Assembly (NCBI GenBank): GCA_903936705.1 | Contig: CAIZWN010000068.1 | Location: 62,001 to 126,000, forward strand | DNA from: an uncultured Myxococcales bacterium | GTDB taxonomy: Bacteria > Myxococcota_A > UBA9042 > DTJE01 | Direction: 5' to 3' | DNA length: 64,000 nt | Shown: positions 33,901 through 41,332 of the stretch, piece by piece | Numbering within the stretch: position 1 is the first letter of the stretch | Layout: every line of letters starts with the position of its first letter | Translations under genes and position numbers: made by a program | Notes under the pieces: model-generated | Told to the model about the DNA's origin: nothing | Database searches by the model: none | What the model saw: only the letters and a program-made list of their open reading frames with translations

Positions 33901-35969
33901 TGCGTCAGGCAATCCAGGTCACGGTCCTGTCGCTGTCGTTGTTGATGCCGTTTGCCGCGATAGCCCAGACGGCGTCCTGGCCCGAGGTAGGGTCGGCGCC
34001 GATCGTTGGCGGCGGCGAGGGCGATGCCGCTGTGGTCGTGGGCATCGAGAACTATGCCTTCGTGCCGCGCGTTGCAGGTGCCAGGTCGAATGCCGAAGCA
34101 TGGCACGACTGGCTGACACGGGCGCGCAAGGTGCCTGTTTCCCGAGTTGCGCTGCTGCGCGATTCGGACGCTTCGGTTGAAAACATCCGGGACGCGGTCG
34201 TCCGTGCGGCTGGCGAGGCCTCGCCGCAGGGGACGTTGTGGTTCGTGTTCGTCGGTCACGGCGCCCCTCGCGAGGACGGGAAGGACGGGCTGCTGCTGGC
34301 GGTTGACGTGCAGCAGACGGCGCGCAGTCTGGCTTCGCGGGGGCTGGCGCGCGCGGACCTGTTGAAGCTGCTGTCCGGGACCCGCGCCGGCAGCATTCGG
34401 GTGGTGTTGGACGCCTGTTTTTCCGGCAAGTCAGGAAGCGGCGAGGCGATTGTCGCGGGTCTGCAGCCCCTGGTGGTTACGGCGGAAGCGTCGGCCGACC
34501 AGCGCTTTGCGATCCTGACGGCCGCCAGGTCGAACCAGTACGCTGGGGCGTTGCCTGGGACCTCGCGGCCGGCCTTCAGTTATCTGGTGCTGGGTGGCCT
34601 GCGCGGCTGGGCAGACGATGACGGCGATGGCAACCTGACGGCCGGGGAACTTCAGCGCTATGCCGAATCGGTCATGCGTGCGGTGGTGCGCGATCGCGAC
34701 CAGACGCCGACACTGCTGGGTGACATCTCGGCCCAGGTGGCCCGTTCCGGTCGCGAACGCGGCCCTGACCTTGCCGCTCTTGCGCGCCGTCCTGGGGACT
34801 TCGAAATTTCGGTGCTGCCTGCTCTTCCGACGGTATCGCGCGTGGCTGAATTCGATGCACGGGCGGGCAGCCTGGACCTGGGTACCGTGGACGTCGATGC
34901 GATGGAACAGTATGACCGCACCTTGAACCTGGACCGGTCCAACGCGACCGCTGCTGACAAGATTGCCTCGTGGCGCGAACTGGCCCGCAAGTCGGCACAG
35001 TTTCGCGATCTGGCGAACCGACGCGCAGGCGAATGGGAACGACATGTTGCCGAACAGAAGGCGGCTGACGAGGTTCAGCGTGTCCGCCGGCTGGAGCGCG
35101 ACAAGGACTGGAACCGCCTTTCCAGGCTTCTGCCTCTGGGTGTCGTAAAGGTCGAGGACAAGCGCCGCTGGGCTGCCGCGTTCGTTGCGGCCTACGGGAA
35201 CAAGATGTCCGACAATCCATACACTCCCACGCTGGCCGCCTGGCTGCCTCCTGGCGCAGTGGAGGAACTGGTTCAATGGGTCCGGATCCAGGGGGGTACG
35301 TTCCAGATGGGGTCGAATGATGGCTCAGGCGATGAAAAGCCTGTGCACCAGGTCACGGTGCCGACGTTCGAGATATCCAGGAACGAAATCACGGTCAAGC
35401 AGTATGCGATGTGCGTCGATGCGAAAGCATGCACTGTTCCAAACACGGGTGGCACTTGCAACTGGGGCGCGTCGGGTCGCGAGGACCATCCGGTGAATTG
35501 CGTTGACTGGGACCAGGCGCGGACATACTCGAAATGGGTCGGTGGCCGTCTTCCGACCGAGTCCGAATGGGAATACGCGGCTCGCAGCGGAGGTCGGAAC
35601 CAGAAGTATCCCTGGGGCGACAAGGACGCGACCTGCAATCTGGCGGTAATGAGTGACGGTGGCCCGGGCTGCGGTCGGAATGGCACTTGGCCGGTCTGTT
35701 CGAAGGTGTCTGGCAACACGTCGCAGGGACTGTGCGATATGGCCGGAAACGTTTGGGAGTGGGTCCAGGACTGGTACCACGATTCGTACAGCGGGGCTCC
35801 GACAGATGGTAGTGCTTGGGAGTCGCCTACGGGCTCGCTTCGGGTGATTCGCGGCGGGTCGTGGAACAGCGACGCCGGCCTCCTCCGTTCCGCCCTTCGG
35901 CGCGGGGGTTCCCCCGGCTTCCGCGCCGGCCACCTCGGCTTCCGGGTCCTGAGGCTCGTCACGCGCTGA
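33897..35969 (+). CDS. DGR target: exported caspase-like protease fused to an FGE-sulfatase/C-type-lectin domain
   Basis: 690 residues. A signal peptide ends near AIAQ. A caspase (peptidase C14) domain at ~40-280 has the His121/Cys174 dyad in VFVGHGAP and VVLDACFSG. A helical linker (~290-455) precedes an FGE/SUMF1 domain (QGGTFQMGSNDG, GGRLPTESEWEYAARSG, LCDMAGNVWEWVQDW). Its C-terminus, residues ~645-686, is the variable repeat. The catalytic Cys pair of true FGE, expected after GGSW, is absent, so this is a lectin-like binding scaffold. Start ATG 33897 overlaps the upstream stop. Likely role: the hypervariable ligand-binding end controls or targets the protease in the envelope. Confidence 0.88.
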   Translation: MMRQAIQVTVLSLSLLMPFAAIAQTASWPEVGSAPIVGGGEGDAAVVVGIENYAFVPRVAGARSNAEAWHDWLTRARKVPVSRVALLRDSDASVENIRDAVVRAAGEASPQGTLWFVFVGHGAPREDGKDGLLLAVDVQQTARSLASRGLARADLLKLLSGTRAGSIRVVLDACFSGKSGSGEAIVAGLQPLVVTAEASADQRFAILTAARSNQYAGALPGTSRPAFSYLVLGGLRGWADDDGDGNLTAGELQRYAESVMRAVVRDRDQTPTLLGDISAQVARSGRERGPDLAALARRPGDFEISVLPALPTVSRVAEFDARAGSLDLGTVDVDAMEQYDRTLNLDRSNATAADKIASWRELARKSAQFRDLANRRAGEWERHVAEQKAADEVQRVRRLERDKDWNRLSRLLPLGVVKVEDKRRWAAAFVAAYGNKMSDNPYTPTLAAWLPPGAVEELVQWVRIQGGTFQMGSNDGSGDEKPVHQVTVPTFEISRNEITVKQYAMCVDAKACTVPNTGGTCNWGASGREDHPVNCVDWDQARTYSKWVGGRLPTESEWEYAARSGGRNQKYPWGDKDATCNLAVMSDGGPGCGRNGTWPVCSKVSGNTSQGLCDMAGNVWEWVQDWYHDSYSGAPTDGSAWESPTGSLRVIRGGSWNSDAGLLRSALRRGGSPGFRAGHLGFRVLRLVTR
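35828..35953 (+). repeat. DGR variable repeat (VR)
   Basis: 126 bases aligned without gaps to TR at an offset of +2390. Twenty positions differ; 19 are adenines in TR and none of the other 98 aligned non-adenine positions differs. The exception is C35949 versus T38339, inside the final 22-base block (35932-35953) that otherwise matches and acts as the expected initiation-of-homology (IMH) region. Twelve residues change, including Asn to Leu, Ile, Ser, Arg, Gly, Phe, Ala and His. Confidence 0.95.
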
Positions 35970-36013
35970 AACCCTTGGTGCTTAACACTCAACCCTTAGC
36001 ACTTTTGGGGCTT

Positions 36014-36092
36014 GCGCGGCCGACCTTGCAGACGGGTCCCCCGCTCGCGCAGCGGAGCGGGGAACAGGACCGGGCTGCACGGTCGGCCGCGC
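36014..36092. other. large hairpin/cruciform downstream of VR
   Basis: GCGCGGCCGACC (36014-36025) pairs perfectly with GGTCGGCCGCGC (36081-36092). The stem extends six more pairs with one mismatch (36026-36031 with 36075-36080). An inner 7-bp stem (CCCCGCT 36039-36045, AGCGGGG 36056-36062) sits in the loop. No T-run follows, so it is not a standard terminator. DGRs often carry a hairpin 3' of VR that promotes cDNA integration; this one starts 60 bases after the IMH. Confidence 0.6.
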
Positions 36093-36112
36093 TTCCTTGG
36101 GGCTGGAGATAT

Positions 36113-36141
36113 TTGTTCAGGAGACCATTCTGCCATAAAAA
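36113..36141 (+). promoter_or_regulatory. possible promoter for HRDC-avd-RT-TR
   Basis: TTGTTC (36113-36118) and TAAAAA (36136-36141) are 17 bases apart, just after the hairpin and about 95 bases before the HRDC start. The region is clearly AT-richer than its surroundings. A weak match overall. Confidence 0.35.
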
Positions 36142-36236
36142 TCCGGTTTGACTGGCGGTTTGAAGCCCATTCCCCTGTCTGCCATGTCGCACCCTGCGTG
36201 TAGGTTGCGTCCAACACCTTGGAACGCGGAGGTTGC

Positions 36237-36869
36237 GTGAAACTGAAGGTTTTGACGCTGAAGCTGAACGTCGATAACGGTACCTTCGATACCGATCAAC
36301 TGGACCAGTTTCAGTCGGACGGCCGGGAGGTAATCGAAGTATCGGAACACTACTTCCAGCACGATCACATCCCAAGCTTGGCTTTGGTGGTTCGCTACCG
36401 GGATATCAACCCGGTTACGCCAGGGGACCAGAATGCACTGCCACGCAAGGAATGGCGCAACGACCTTGATGCCAAAGCCAGGCAGCTCTACGACATGCTG
36501 CGTGACTGGCGCAGCCGCAGGTCGCACAAGGAGGGCATGCCGTCATTCTTGATTCTGAACAATCGCCAGCTTGCCGCCATTTCGGCGGCCCAGCCTGCCT
36601 CGCTGACCGCACTTCGAGGCGTTGAAGGCATTGGGGAATCTCGATCTATTCGCTGGGGCCAGGAAATTCTGGGTGTTGTTGCGGCAGCGTTGGGACGTTC
36701 GGTTGAACAGGCAACACCGTCGCCAGCTACCGACACGGGTGCAACCGCCTCATCCAAATCAGTCCACGAGTCGGAGATGCCTGAAGTTTCAGAGCCTGTT
36801 TATGTGGCGCAGTCTGTCCCGGCAGTGCAGCCGACGCTTTTTTCCGCCGAGGGTGAGAATGTCAGCTGA
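36237..36869 (+). CDS. DGR accessory protein with HRDC domain
   Basis: 210 residues. The N-terminal part (VKLKVLTLKLNVDNGTFDTD, then EHYFQHDHIPSLALVVRYR) matches the small conserved N-terminal domain found in DGR-associated proteins. Residues ~100-150 (PSFLILNNRQLAAISAAQP, LRGVEGIGESRSIRWGQEIL) form an HRDC domain, a nucleic-acid-binding helical module of RecQ and RNase D. The tail is low-complexity. GTG 36237 follows GGAGG by 4 bases and gives the usual N-terminus; a TTG 18 bases upstream is less likely. It overlaps avd by 11 bases. A role in handling TR RNA or cDNA is inferred. Confidence 0.8.
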   Translation: MKLKVLTLKLNVDNGTFDTDQLDQFQSDGREVIEVSEHYFQHDHIPSLALVVRYRDINPVTPGDQNALPRKEWRNDLDAKARQLYDMLRDWRSRRSHKEGMPSFLILNNRQLAAISAAQPASLTALRGVEGIGESRSIRWGQEILGVVAAALGRSVEQATPSPATDTGATASSKSVHESEMPEVSEPVYVAQSVPAVQPTLFSAEGENVS

Positions 36870-37203
36870 CGAACTGCCCCTGTTCACGTTATGGGAGGCT
36901 ACACTTGGCGACCTGTTGGACCGTACGGCCCGCTTTCCGAAGGCCGTCAGATTTACGTTCGCGCAGCGCATCGACACACTGGCGCTCGACGTACTGGAGC
37001 GGATAGTCGAGGCCAGATACTCACGTCAGAAGGTCGTTCCGTTGAAGGCCGCAGGCCTGTCAGTCGAGAAGGTGAGGATCCTCTGTCGAATAGCCCATAA
37101 TCGCGGGTTTCTGGATCACAAGTCGTTCGAGCATCTGGCCCGCAGGCTGGACGAGGCCGGGCGTATGGTAGGCGGTTGGCTGCGGTCCAGGGAGGAATCG
37201 TGA
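36859..37203 (+). CDS. avd: DGR accessory variability determinant (Avd)
   Basis: 114 residues, predicted mostly helical (LFTLWEATLGDLLDRTARFP, VRFTFAQRIDTLALDVLERI, LRIL-type helix KVRILCRIAHN, then FEHLARRLDEAGRMVGGWL). This is the four-helix-bundle pattern of Avd and 23S rRNA-intervening-sequence proteins, which assemble as pentamers with a basic surface that binds the RT and TR RNA. It starts inside the HRDC gene and its TGA overlaps the RT start (GTGA), so the three proteins are probably made together. Confidence 0.88.
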   Translation: MSADELPLFTLWEATLGDLLDRTARFPKAVRFTFAQRIDTLALDVLERIVEARYSRQKVVPLKAAGLSVEKVRILCRIAHNRGFLDHKSFEHLARRLDEAGRMVGGWLRSREES

Positions 37204-38237
37204 AGCGCGCCGGCAATCTGTTTGATTCCGTGGCCAATTTCCCGGCTCTGATGGCTGCGGGACGCAAGGCGCTGCGCGGCAAGAGGCCCACGCCTGAATC
37301 TATGGCGTTTCAATACTCTATGGAGACTGAATGCCTGGCGCTGGAACGTGAGTTGCGTGATGCGACCTATGTTCCCCGGCCCTACCGGACCTTCACCGTG
37401 ATGGAACCGAAGCCCAGGACCATTTCCGCCGCCGCGATGCGGGATCGCGTCGTCCACCATGCGCTGTGCGCTGCTTTAGAGCCGCAGTTCGAACGGTGCG
37501 CCGTGTACCACTCGTATGCATGCAGGCCAGGCAAGGGCTCCCATGCTGCAGTGCGGCAGGTTCAATTTCTTGCCAGGCGCAGCGCGTATTTTCTCAAGTT
37601 GGACGTCAGCAAGTTTTTCGAGACCATCGATCACGATGTTCTGAAAACGGCAATACGGCGCCTGGTGAAAGACCCGCTGGCGCTGTGGCTGGTGGACCTG
37701 TTCATCGACCATGGTGCCCCGGGTTCACCGCAGGGCAAGGGTCTGCCGATAGGAAACCTGACCAGCCAATACTTTGCGAATCATTATCTATCCAGGTTGG
37801 ACCATCTGATCATCGAGGACGTTGGAACTGCCGGATACGTGCGATACATGGATGACATGATATTGCTGGATCCATCCAAGGCACATCTGCGCAAGGCCGA
37901 TGCCGTGGTTTCGGCATTCGCCTCTGATGTGCTGTGCGTCCGGATCAAGTCCGAGGCAACGGTCCTTGCGCCGGTCAGCGAGGGAATCCCGTTCCTGGGC
38001 TTGCGCATATTTCCTTCCGTGGTGCGCTTCGGCGGGCCGGCAAAGCGAAGGTTCATTCGTGGGGTTCGCAATCTGGATCGCTGGATGGCCGAGGGTACAT
38101 GCGACGGCGAGACGTACACAAGATCAATGGCCAGTCGAATGGGGATGGCGATGCACCTGGACACTGCCGGCTTGCGTCGCTCGTTGTTCGGCTGGCCCAA
38201 GGGAGGTGCGGGGATGATACGGGCTCGAATCGGGTGA
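37200..38237 (+). CDS. DGR reverse transcriptase
   Basis: 345 residues, the usual DGR RT length, with no extra domain. Catalytic YMDD is at residues 216-219 in VRYMDDMILL; the first Asp is in FLKLDVSKFFETIDH. The DGR-hallmark motif 4 QGKGLPIGNLTSQYFAN contains IGNLTSQ in place of the GxxxSP of other retroelement RTs, a change linked to low fidelity at adenines. GTG 37200 has GGAGG 4 bases upstream and overlaps the avd stop. The last seven codons lie within TR. Confidence 0.95.
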   Translation: MKRAGNLFDSVANFPALMAAGRKALRGKRPTPESMAFQYSMETECLALERELRDATYVPRPYRTFTVMEPKPRTISAAAMRDRVVHHALCAALEPQFERCAVYHSYACRPGKGSHAAVRQVQFLARRSAYFLKLDVSKFFETIDHDVLKTAIRRLVKDPLALWLVDLFIDHGAPGSPQGKGLPIGNLTSQYFANHYLSRLDHLIIEDVGTAGYVRYMDDMILLDPSKAHLRKADAVVSAFASDVLCVRIKSEATVLAPVSEGIPFLGLRIFPSVVRFGGPAKRRFIRGVRNLDRWMAEGTCDGETYTRSMASRMGMAMHLDTAGLRRSLFGWPKGGAGMIRARIG

Positions 38238-38343
38238 ATCGCGGCGGGTCGTGGAACAACGACGCCGGCAACCTCCGTTCCGCCAATCGGAACAGGAATT
38301 CCCCCGGCAACCGCAACGACAACCTCGGCTTCCGGGTCTTGAG
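38218..38343 (+). ncRNA. DGR template repeat (TR)
   Basis: 126 bases, the invariant template for VR, with 27 adenines of which 19 are changed in VR. Read in the VR frame it encodes mainly Asn (AAC/AAT) at the variable positions (RGGSWNNDAGNLRSANRNR), the codon choice that gives most diversity without stop codons. The first 20 bases overlap the end of the RT gene including its TGA. TR RNA is presumably the 3' part of the RT transcript or a processed piece of it. Confidence 0.93.
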
Positions 38344-38424
38344 CTCATCCAATCGGCCCGAGTTCGGCGCCCAAGGACGCCGGGCCAGTGCCCGAGGTGA
38401 CGACCAATCGTCCCCGCCCCTGCG

Positions 38425-38443
38425 CCGCCCGCAAGACGGGCGG
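38425..38443 (+). terminator. short hairpin after TR
   Basis: CCGCCCG and CGGGCGG form a perfect 7-bp stem with a 5-base loop, about 80 bases past TR. No T-run follows, so termination would need Rho, or the hairpin may cap the TR transcript. The remaining 38344-38632 gap shows nothing else. Confidence 0.3.
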
Positions 38444-38632
38444 ACGAAGATCCTTGCGCAGCGTGCCGGCTGGTAGGTGCGCGACCGGAACCCCACTGCG
38501 GGACCAGTCGGCCGCGCCCCGAACGTCGGCGCGCCGCGCCAATTCATCCTGGCATTCGCGTCGTTGTTCTTTGCGTCCGGGAAGCTGGCGACACTGACGC
38601 GTGCCGCTTGAAGAATCGTCAGAAAACCGGCG

Positions 38633-39892
38633 TCAAAGGCCCAATCCCAGCCGTGCGTAGTAGATGGCTACTACCGCGAGGGTCAGGGCGAAGAAGACTT
38701 CTACCCGTTCCATCCAGGCGCCGCTGCGGGGGCGGCGTGATACCAGGGCAGTGGATACTCCCAGGGCAAAGAACAGGACTCCCATTCCCAGGCCGAAGGC
38801 CAGCATCAACAGCAGGCCCAGGGCTATGTCGCCTGTCCCGCTGACCAGGGCCAGGATGCCGACGACGACGGGACCGGCGCACGGCGCTGCCAGCAGGCCG
38901 GTCGTGCCGCCTACAAGGGCGATGCCCAGCAGGCCCCCGCGACGCCGGCCCATGCGGCTTTTTAGGCTTTCGGGCAGATCCAGACGGAAGAAGCCCAGAT
39001 ATGAGGCCGCCATCGAGGCAAACAGGGCGGCCATGCCAAGGGTTACCACTGGAAGCTGAAGCCACGAGCCGAAGCCCTTGCCCAGCAGTGCCGACGCGAC
39101 CCCCAGGACCGCGTACGTCGTCACCATGCCTGCGACGAAAACCCCTGCCCTGGCCACCCTGACCCCAAAGGACAGGGCTGGCTGTCCGGCATGCGTGCCA
39201 GCGCCAAGGACGCCCAGGGTGATCGGTATCATCGGGTAGACGCATGGAGTCAAACTGACGCCGACACCGGCGGCGAAAACCAGCAGCAAGGCAAGGAACA
39301 AGCCCTTTTCGCGAATCCATGTCTCGACCGGGCTGGCGGATTTTTCGGAATATGTTCGTGCATTTTCGATGCGGCGGACGAAGGCGGAAGGCTTTTCGAA
39401 ATCGGTCAGGACGACGCCGGGATTCTGCCGTCCATCCGGCAGGAAAAAGCCGACCCAGGGCAGCGCCGACAGTTCGATTCCCAGATTGGCCAATCGCCGC
39501 TGAGCCGGGTCGAAATCGGTCATGTCGATGCGGATCAGGACCCAGTCCTTCAACGAGTTCATGACCCTGGGATCCGCGAACGTCTCGTGTTCCAGTTCCT
39601 TGCAGGCAGCGCACCACTCGGCGCCGCAATCCAGCAGGGCCATCCGCCCCTGGGCCTTGGCATCGGCAAGGGCCGATTCGACGTCACTGCGCCACGCCAG
39701 CGGGGACGTGTCCGTGTCCAGGGACGGCAGATCCACCAGTCCGATCAGCAGGGCCAGACCCATCGCGACCATCAGGACGCGCACGGCCTTCCACAACCTG
39801 AGGGGGGTGTTCAGCGATGACAGGTCTGCCTTGAACGCCCCGAGGAGCGCTCCGGCAAGGACCAGGATTGTGCCTGTCGCGAGGTCCAGCAT
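38633..39892 (-). CDS. DsbD-like thiol-disulfide transporter with permuted domain order
   Basis: 419 residues. One hydrophobic helix or pair at the N-terminus is followed by a thioredoxin-like domain (ALLDCGAEWCAACKELEHET, CxxC at about residue 90). The core DsbD membrane domain comes last, with LTPCVYPMIPITLG and LLAAPCAGPVVVGIL, the paired-Cys helices. In classical DsbD the thioredoxin-like gamma domain is C-terminal, so the order is reversed here. The expected role is moving reducing power from cytoplasmic thioredoxin to envelope proteins such as cytochrome maturation factors. The start is uncertain: a TTG at 39931 overlapping the comF stop is possible. Confidence 0.75.
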   Translation of the reverse strand: MLDLATGTILVLAGALLGAFKADLSSLNTPLRLWKAVRVLMVAMGLALLIGLVDLPSLDTDTSPLAWRSDVESALADAKAQGRMALLDCGAEWCAACKELEHETFADPRVMNSLKDWVLIRIDMTDFDPAQRRLANLGIELSALPWVGFFLPDGRQNPGVVLTDFEKPSAFVRRIENARTYSEKSASPVETWIREKGLFLALLLVFAAGVGVSLTPCVYPMIPITLGVLGAGTHAGQPALSFGVRVARAGVFVAGMVTTYAVLGVASALLGKGFGSWLQLPVVTLGMAALFASMAASYLGFFRLDLPESLKSRMGRRRGGLLGIALVGGTTGLLAAPCAGPVVVGILALVSGTGDIALGLLLMLAFGLGMGVLFFALGVSTALVSRRPRSGAWMERVEVFFALTLAVVAIYYARLGLGL

Positions 39893-39927
39893 GGCGGCGG
39901 GAAGCCTATACGCTGCGGTGCGGCTAG

Positions 39928-40659
39928 TCAAACTTCGTCGGGCAGCGAGATGGCCGCGGCGACGACGACGACGCGGGTTGCCCCTGCCGCCAACAGCACG
40001 GAGGCAACCTCGGACGCGGTGGCCCCGGTTGTCACGACGTCGTCGACCAGCAGGATCGCATGTCCTGAAACCTTGTCGGGCCTGCGCACGGCAAATGCCC
40101 CACGGACCTGTTCGTATCGCTGGCGCGGACTTGTGTGCGCCGCACTTGATGGTGGTCGAACCCTAGCCAGAACTTTTGCGTCGCAAGGAAGGCCGGTCAT
40201 GCGAGCCACCTCCAAGGCAAGACGCGCCGGCGGCGAGTATCGTCTTGCCACGGCCCGTGCGGGCCACGCCGGAACGGGGACGACCAGGTCGATGCCCTCC
40301 AGAAGCCCGTCGCGAGCCGCAACCGCAGCCATCATGGCACCAAAGGGGCGGGCAAGTGAGAATGCCTTCCCGTGCTTGAAACGCAGGACCAGGTCCCGCG
40401 CGGTTCCACCATAGACGACCACAGCCTTCAGTCGTTCGAAGGTCGGTGGTCTGGAAATGCACCTGGGACAGCGCCGGGGAGGGCTGTCGGCAGTCGAAGG
40501 AACTTGCCCGCCGCACCCTGGGCATGCATCAGGAGGCACAAGTGTCACCCCGATGCAGCACGGATCGCACAGTCCCAGCAGATCAGTTTGTCTGGATGAA
40601 ATCGGGGTTTTGCAGGAAGAACAAGCCCTGGGCAGCAGCGCGTCGGCAAGTCGTGACAA
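39928..40659 (-). CDS. comF: ComF-family phosphoribosyltransferase-like protein
   Basis: About 244 residues. Four CxxC pairs in the N-terminal part (CSSC, CDPC, CPGC, CPRC) form a zinc-ribbon-like domain. A PRTase domain follows with the PRPP-binding motif ILLVDDVVTTGATA near the end. ComF proteins act in DNA uptake and processing in competent bacteria, though in many species the role is unproven. No ATG lies near the expected N-terminus; TTG 40659 after AGCAGG is the best start. The long open frame upstream overlaps rsfS and is not counted. Confidence 0.8.
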   Translation of the reverse strand: MSRLADALLPRACSSCKTPISSRQTDLLGLCDPCCIGVTLVPPDACPGCGGQVPSTADSPPRRCPRCISRPPTFERLKAVVVYGGTARDLVLRFKHGKAFSLARPFGAMMAAVAARDGLLEGIDLVVPVPAWPARAVARRYSPPARLALEVARMTGLPCDAKVLARVRPPSSAAHTSPRQRYEQVRGAFAVRRPDKVSGHAILLVDDVVTTGATASEVASVLLAAGATRVVVVAAAISLPDEV

Positions 40660-40700
40660 AAAACCTGCTGCGACGACCAGCAGCAGCCGGGTGGTTCGAG

Positions 40701-41165
40701 CTACCAGTCCTCGCCGTTCTCGACCCTGGCGAACTCCTGGACCCACGTCGGTTCGATTGCCTCGACGACCTCGGCATCGACCCACAGTTTGTCCAGGTCG
40801 TAGTAGTCGCGAGCGTTCTTTTCCAGCACGTGGACCACCACGTTGCCATAGTCCAGCAGGATCCAGGTCGAGGCCTTCTTTCCTTCGACGCCGGATGGCA
40901 GGGCCCCCTGGGCCTTCAGGTCCGTCTGGATTGCTTCGGCGATGGCGGATACCTGCCGGTCCGATCGGCCCGTCAGGATCACGAACATGTCGGTATAGTC
41001 CACCAGTTTGCGGACGTCGTAGATACGCGTCTGGAAGCCATTCTTGGACCAGGCTGCATTGACTATTGCCATGGCCAACGCCTTCGGGTCGCTGAGCGAT
41101 TCCGGCAAAACGGCGGTCTTCCTGGTCCTTAGGGGAGGGAAGGTGACAGGCTTTGTGGCGTCCAT
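40701..41165 (-). CDS. rsfS: ribosomal silencing factor RsfS (Iojap/DUF143)
   Basis: 154 residues. An extra ~30-residue N-terminal extension precedes the RsfS core with YTDMFVILTGRSDRQVSAIA and STWILLDYGNVVVHVL, ending in an acidic, tryptophan-rich tail (LDKLWVDAEVVEA). RsfS binds uL14 on the large ribosomal subunit and blocks subunit joining during starvation. It lies just upstream of comF on the same strand. The gap 41166-41332 shows nothing clear. Confidence 0.9.
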   Translation of the reverse strand: MDATKPVTFPPLRTRKTAVLPESLSDPKALAMAIVNAAWSKNGFQTRIYDVRKLVDYTDMFVILTGRSDRQVSAIAEAIQTDLKAQGALPSGVEGKKASTWILLDYGNVVVHVLEKNARDYYDLDKLWVDAEVVEAIEPTWVQEFARVENGEDW

Positions 41166-41332
41166 GGACCTCCGGTGCGGAAACGGTCGCGGGCGTGAAG
41201 CCGGGAACCTTCCCCGGACCGCCCTGGCGGCATTCTAGAGCCTTGGTGTCCACCCGTCAATTCCTGGCAGGGACACGTGTATATCGAGTCAACCGCTAAA
41301 ATGTTTCGTGGCACAAGGATCCGCGGTGATGA

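Larger units (their letters stand above)
33897..38343 (+). mobile_element. diversity-generating retroelement cassette
   Basis: All required parts occur in order on one strand: target gene with VR, downstream hairpin, HRDC accessory gene, avd, reverse transcriptase, TR. In known DGRs the RT copies TR RNA with errors at adenines and the cDNA replaces VR. The cassette diversifies a gene and is not known to move itself, so the feature type is only the nearest fit. No second VR was noticed elsewhere in the window. Confidence 0.93.

Noticed and set aside
35954-36013. Extension of TR/VR homology past the IMH block.
   Set aside because: From 35954 on, VR and TR flanks (GCTCGTC versus CTCATCC) no longer align at the same offset.
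37934-38476. An open frame of 180 codons running through TR and translating it as protein.
   Set aside because: It overlaps the RT gene out of frame and merely reads through the template. The Asn-rich segment reflects the TR design for the VR frame, not a gene.
40660-41253. A long N-terminal extension of ComF.
   Set aside because: It overlaps the whole rsfS gene in another frame and shows no conserved features; the zinc-ribbon part starts near 40659.
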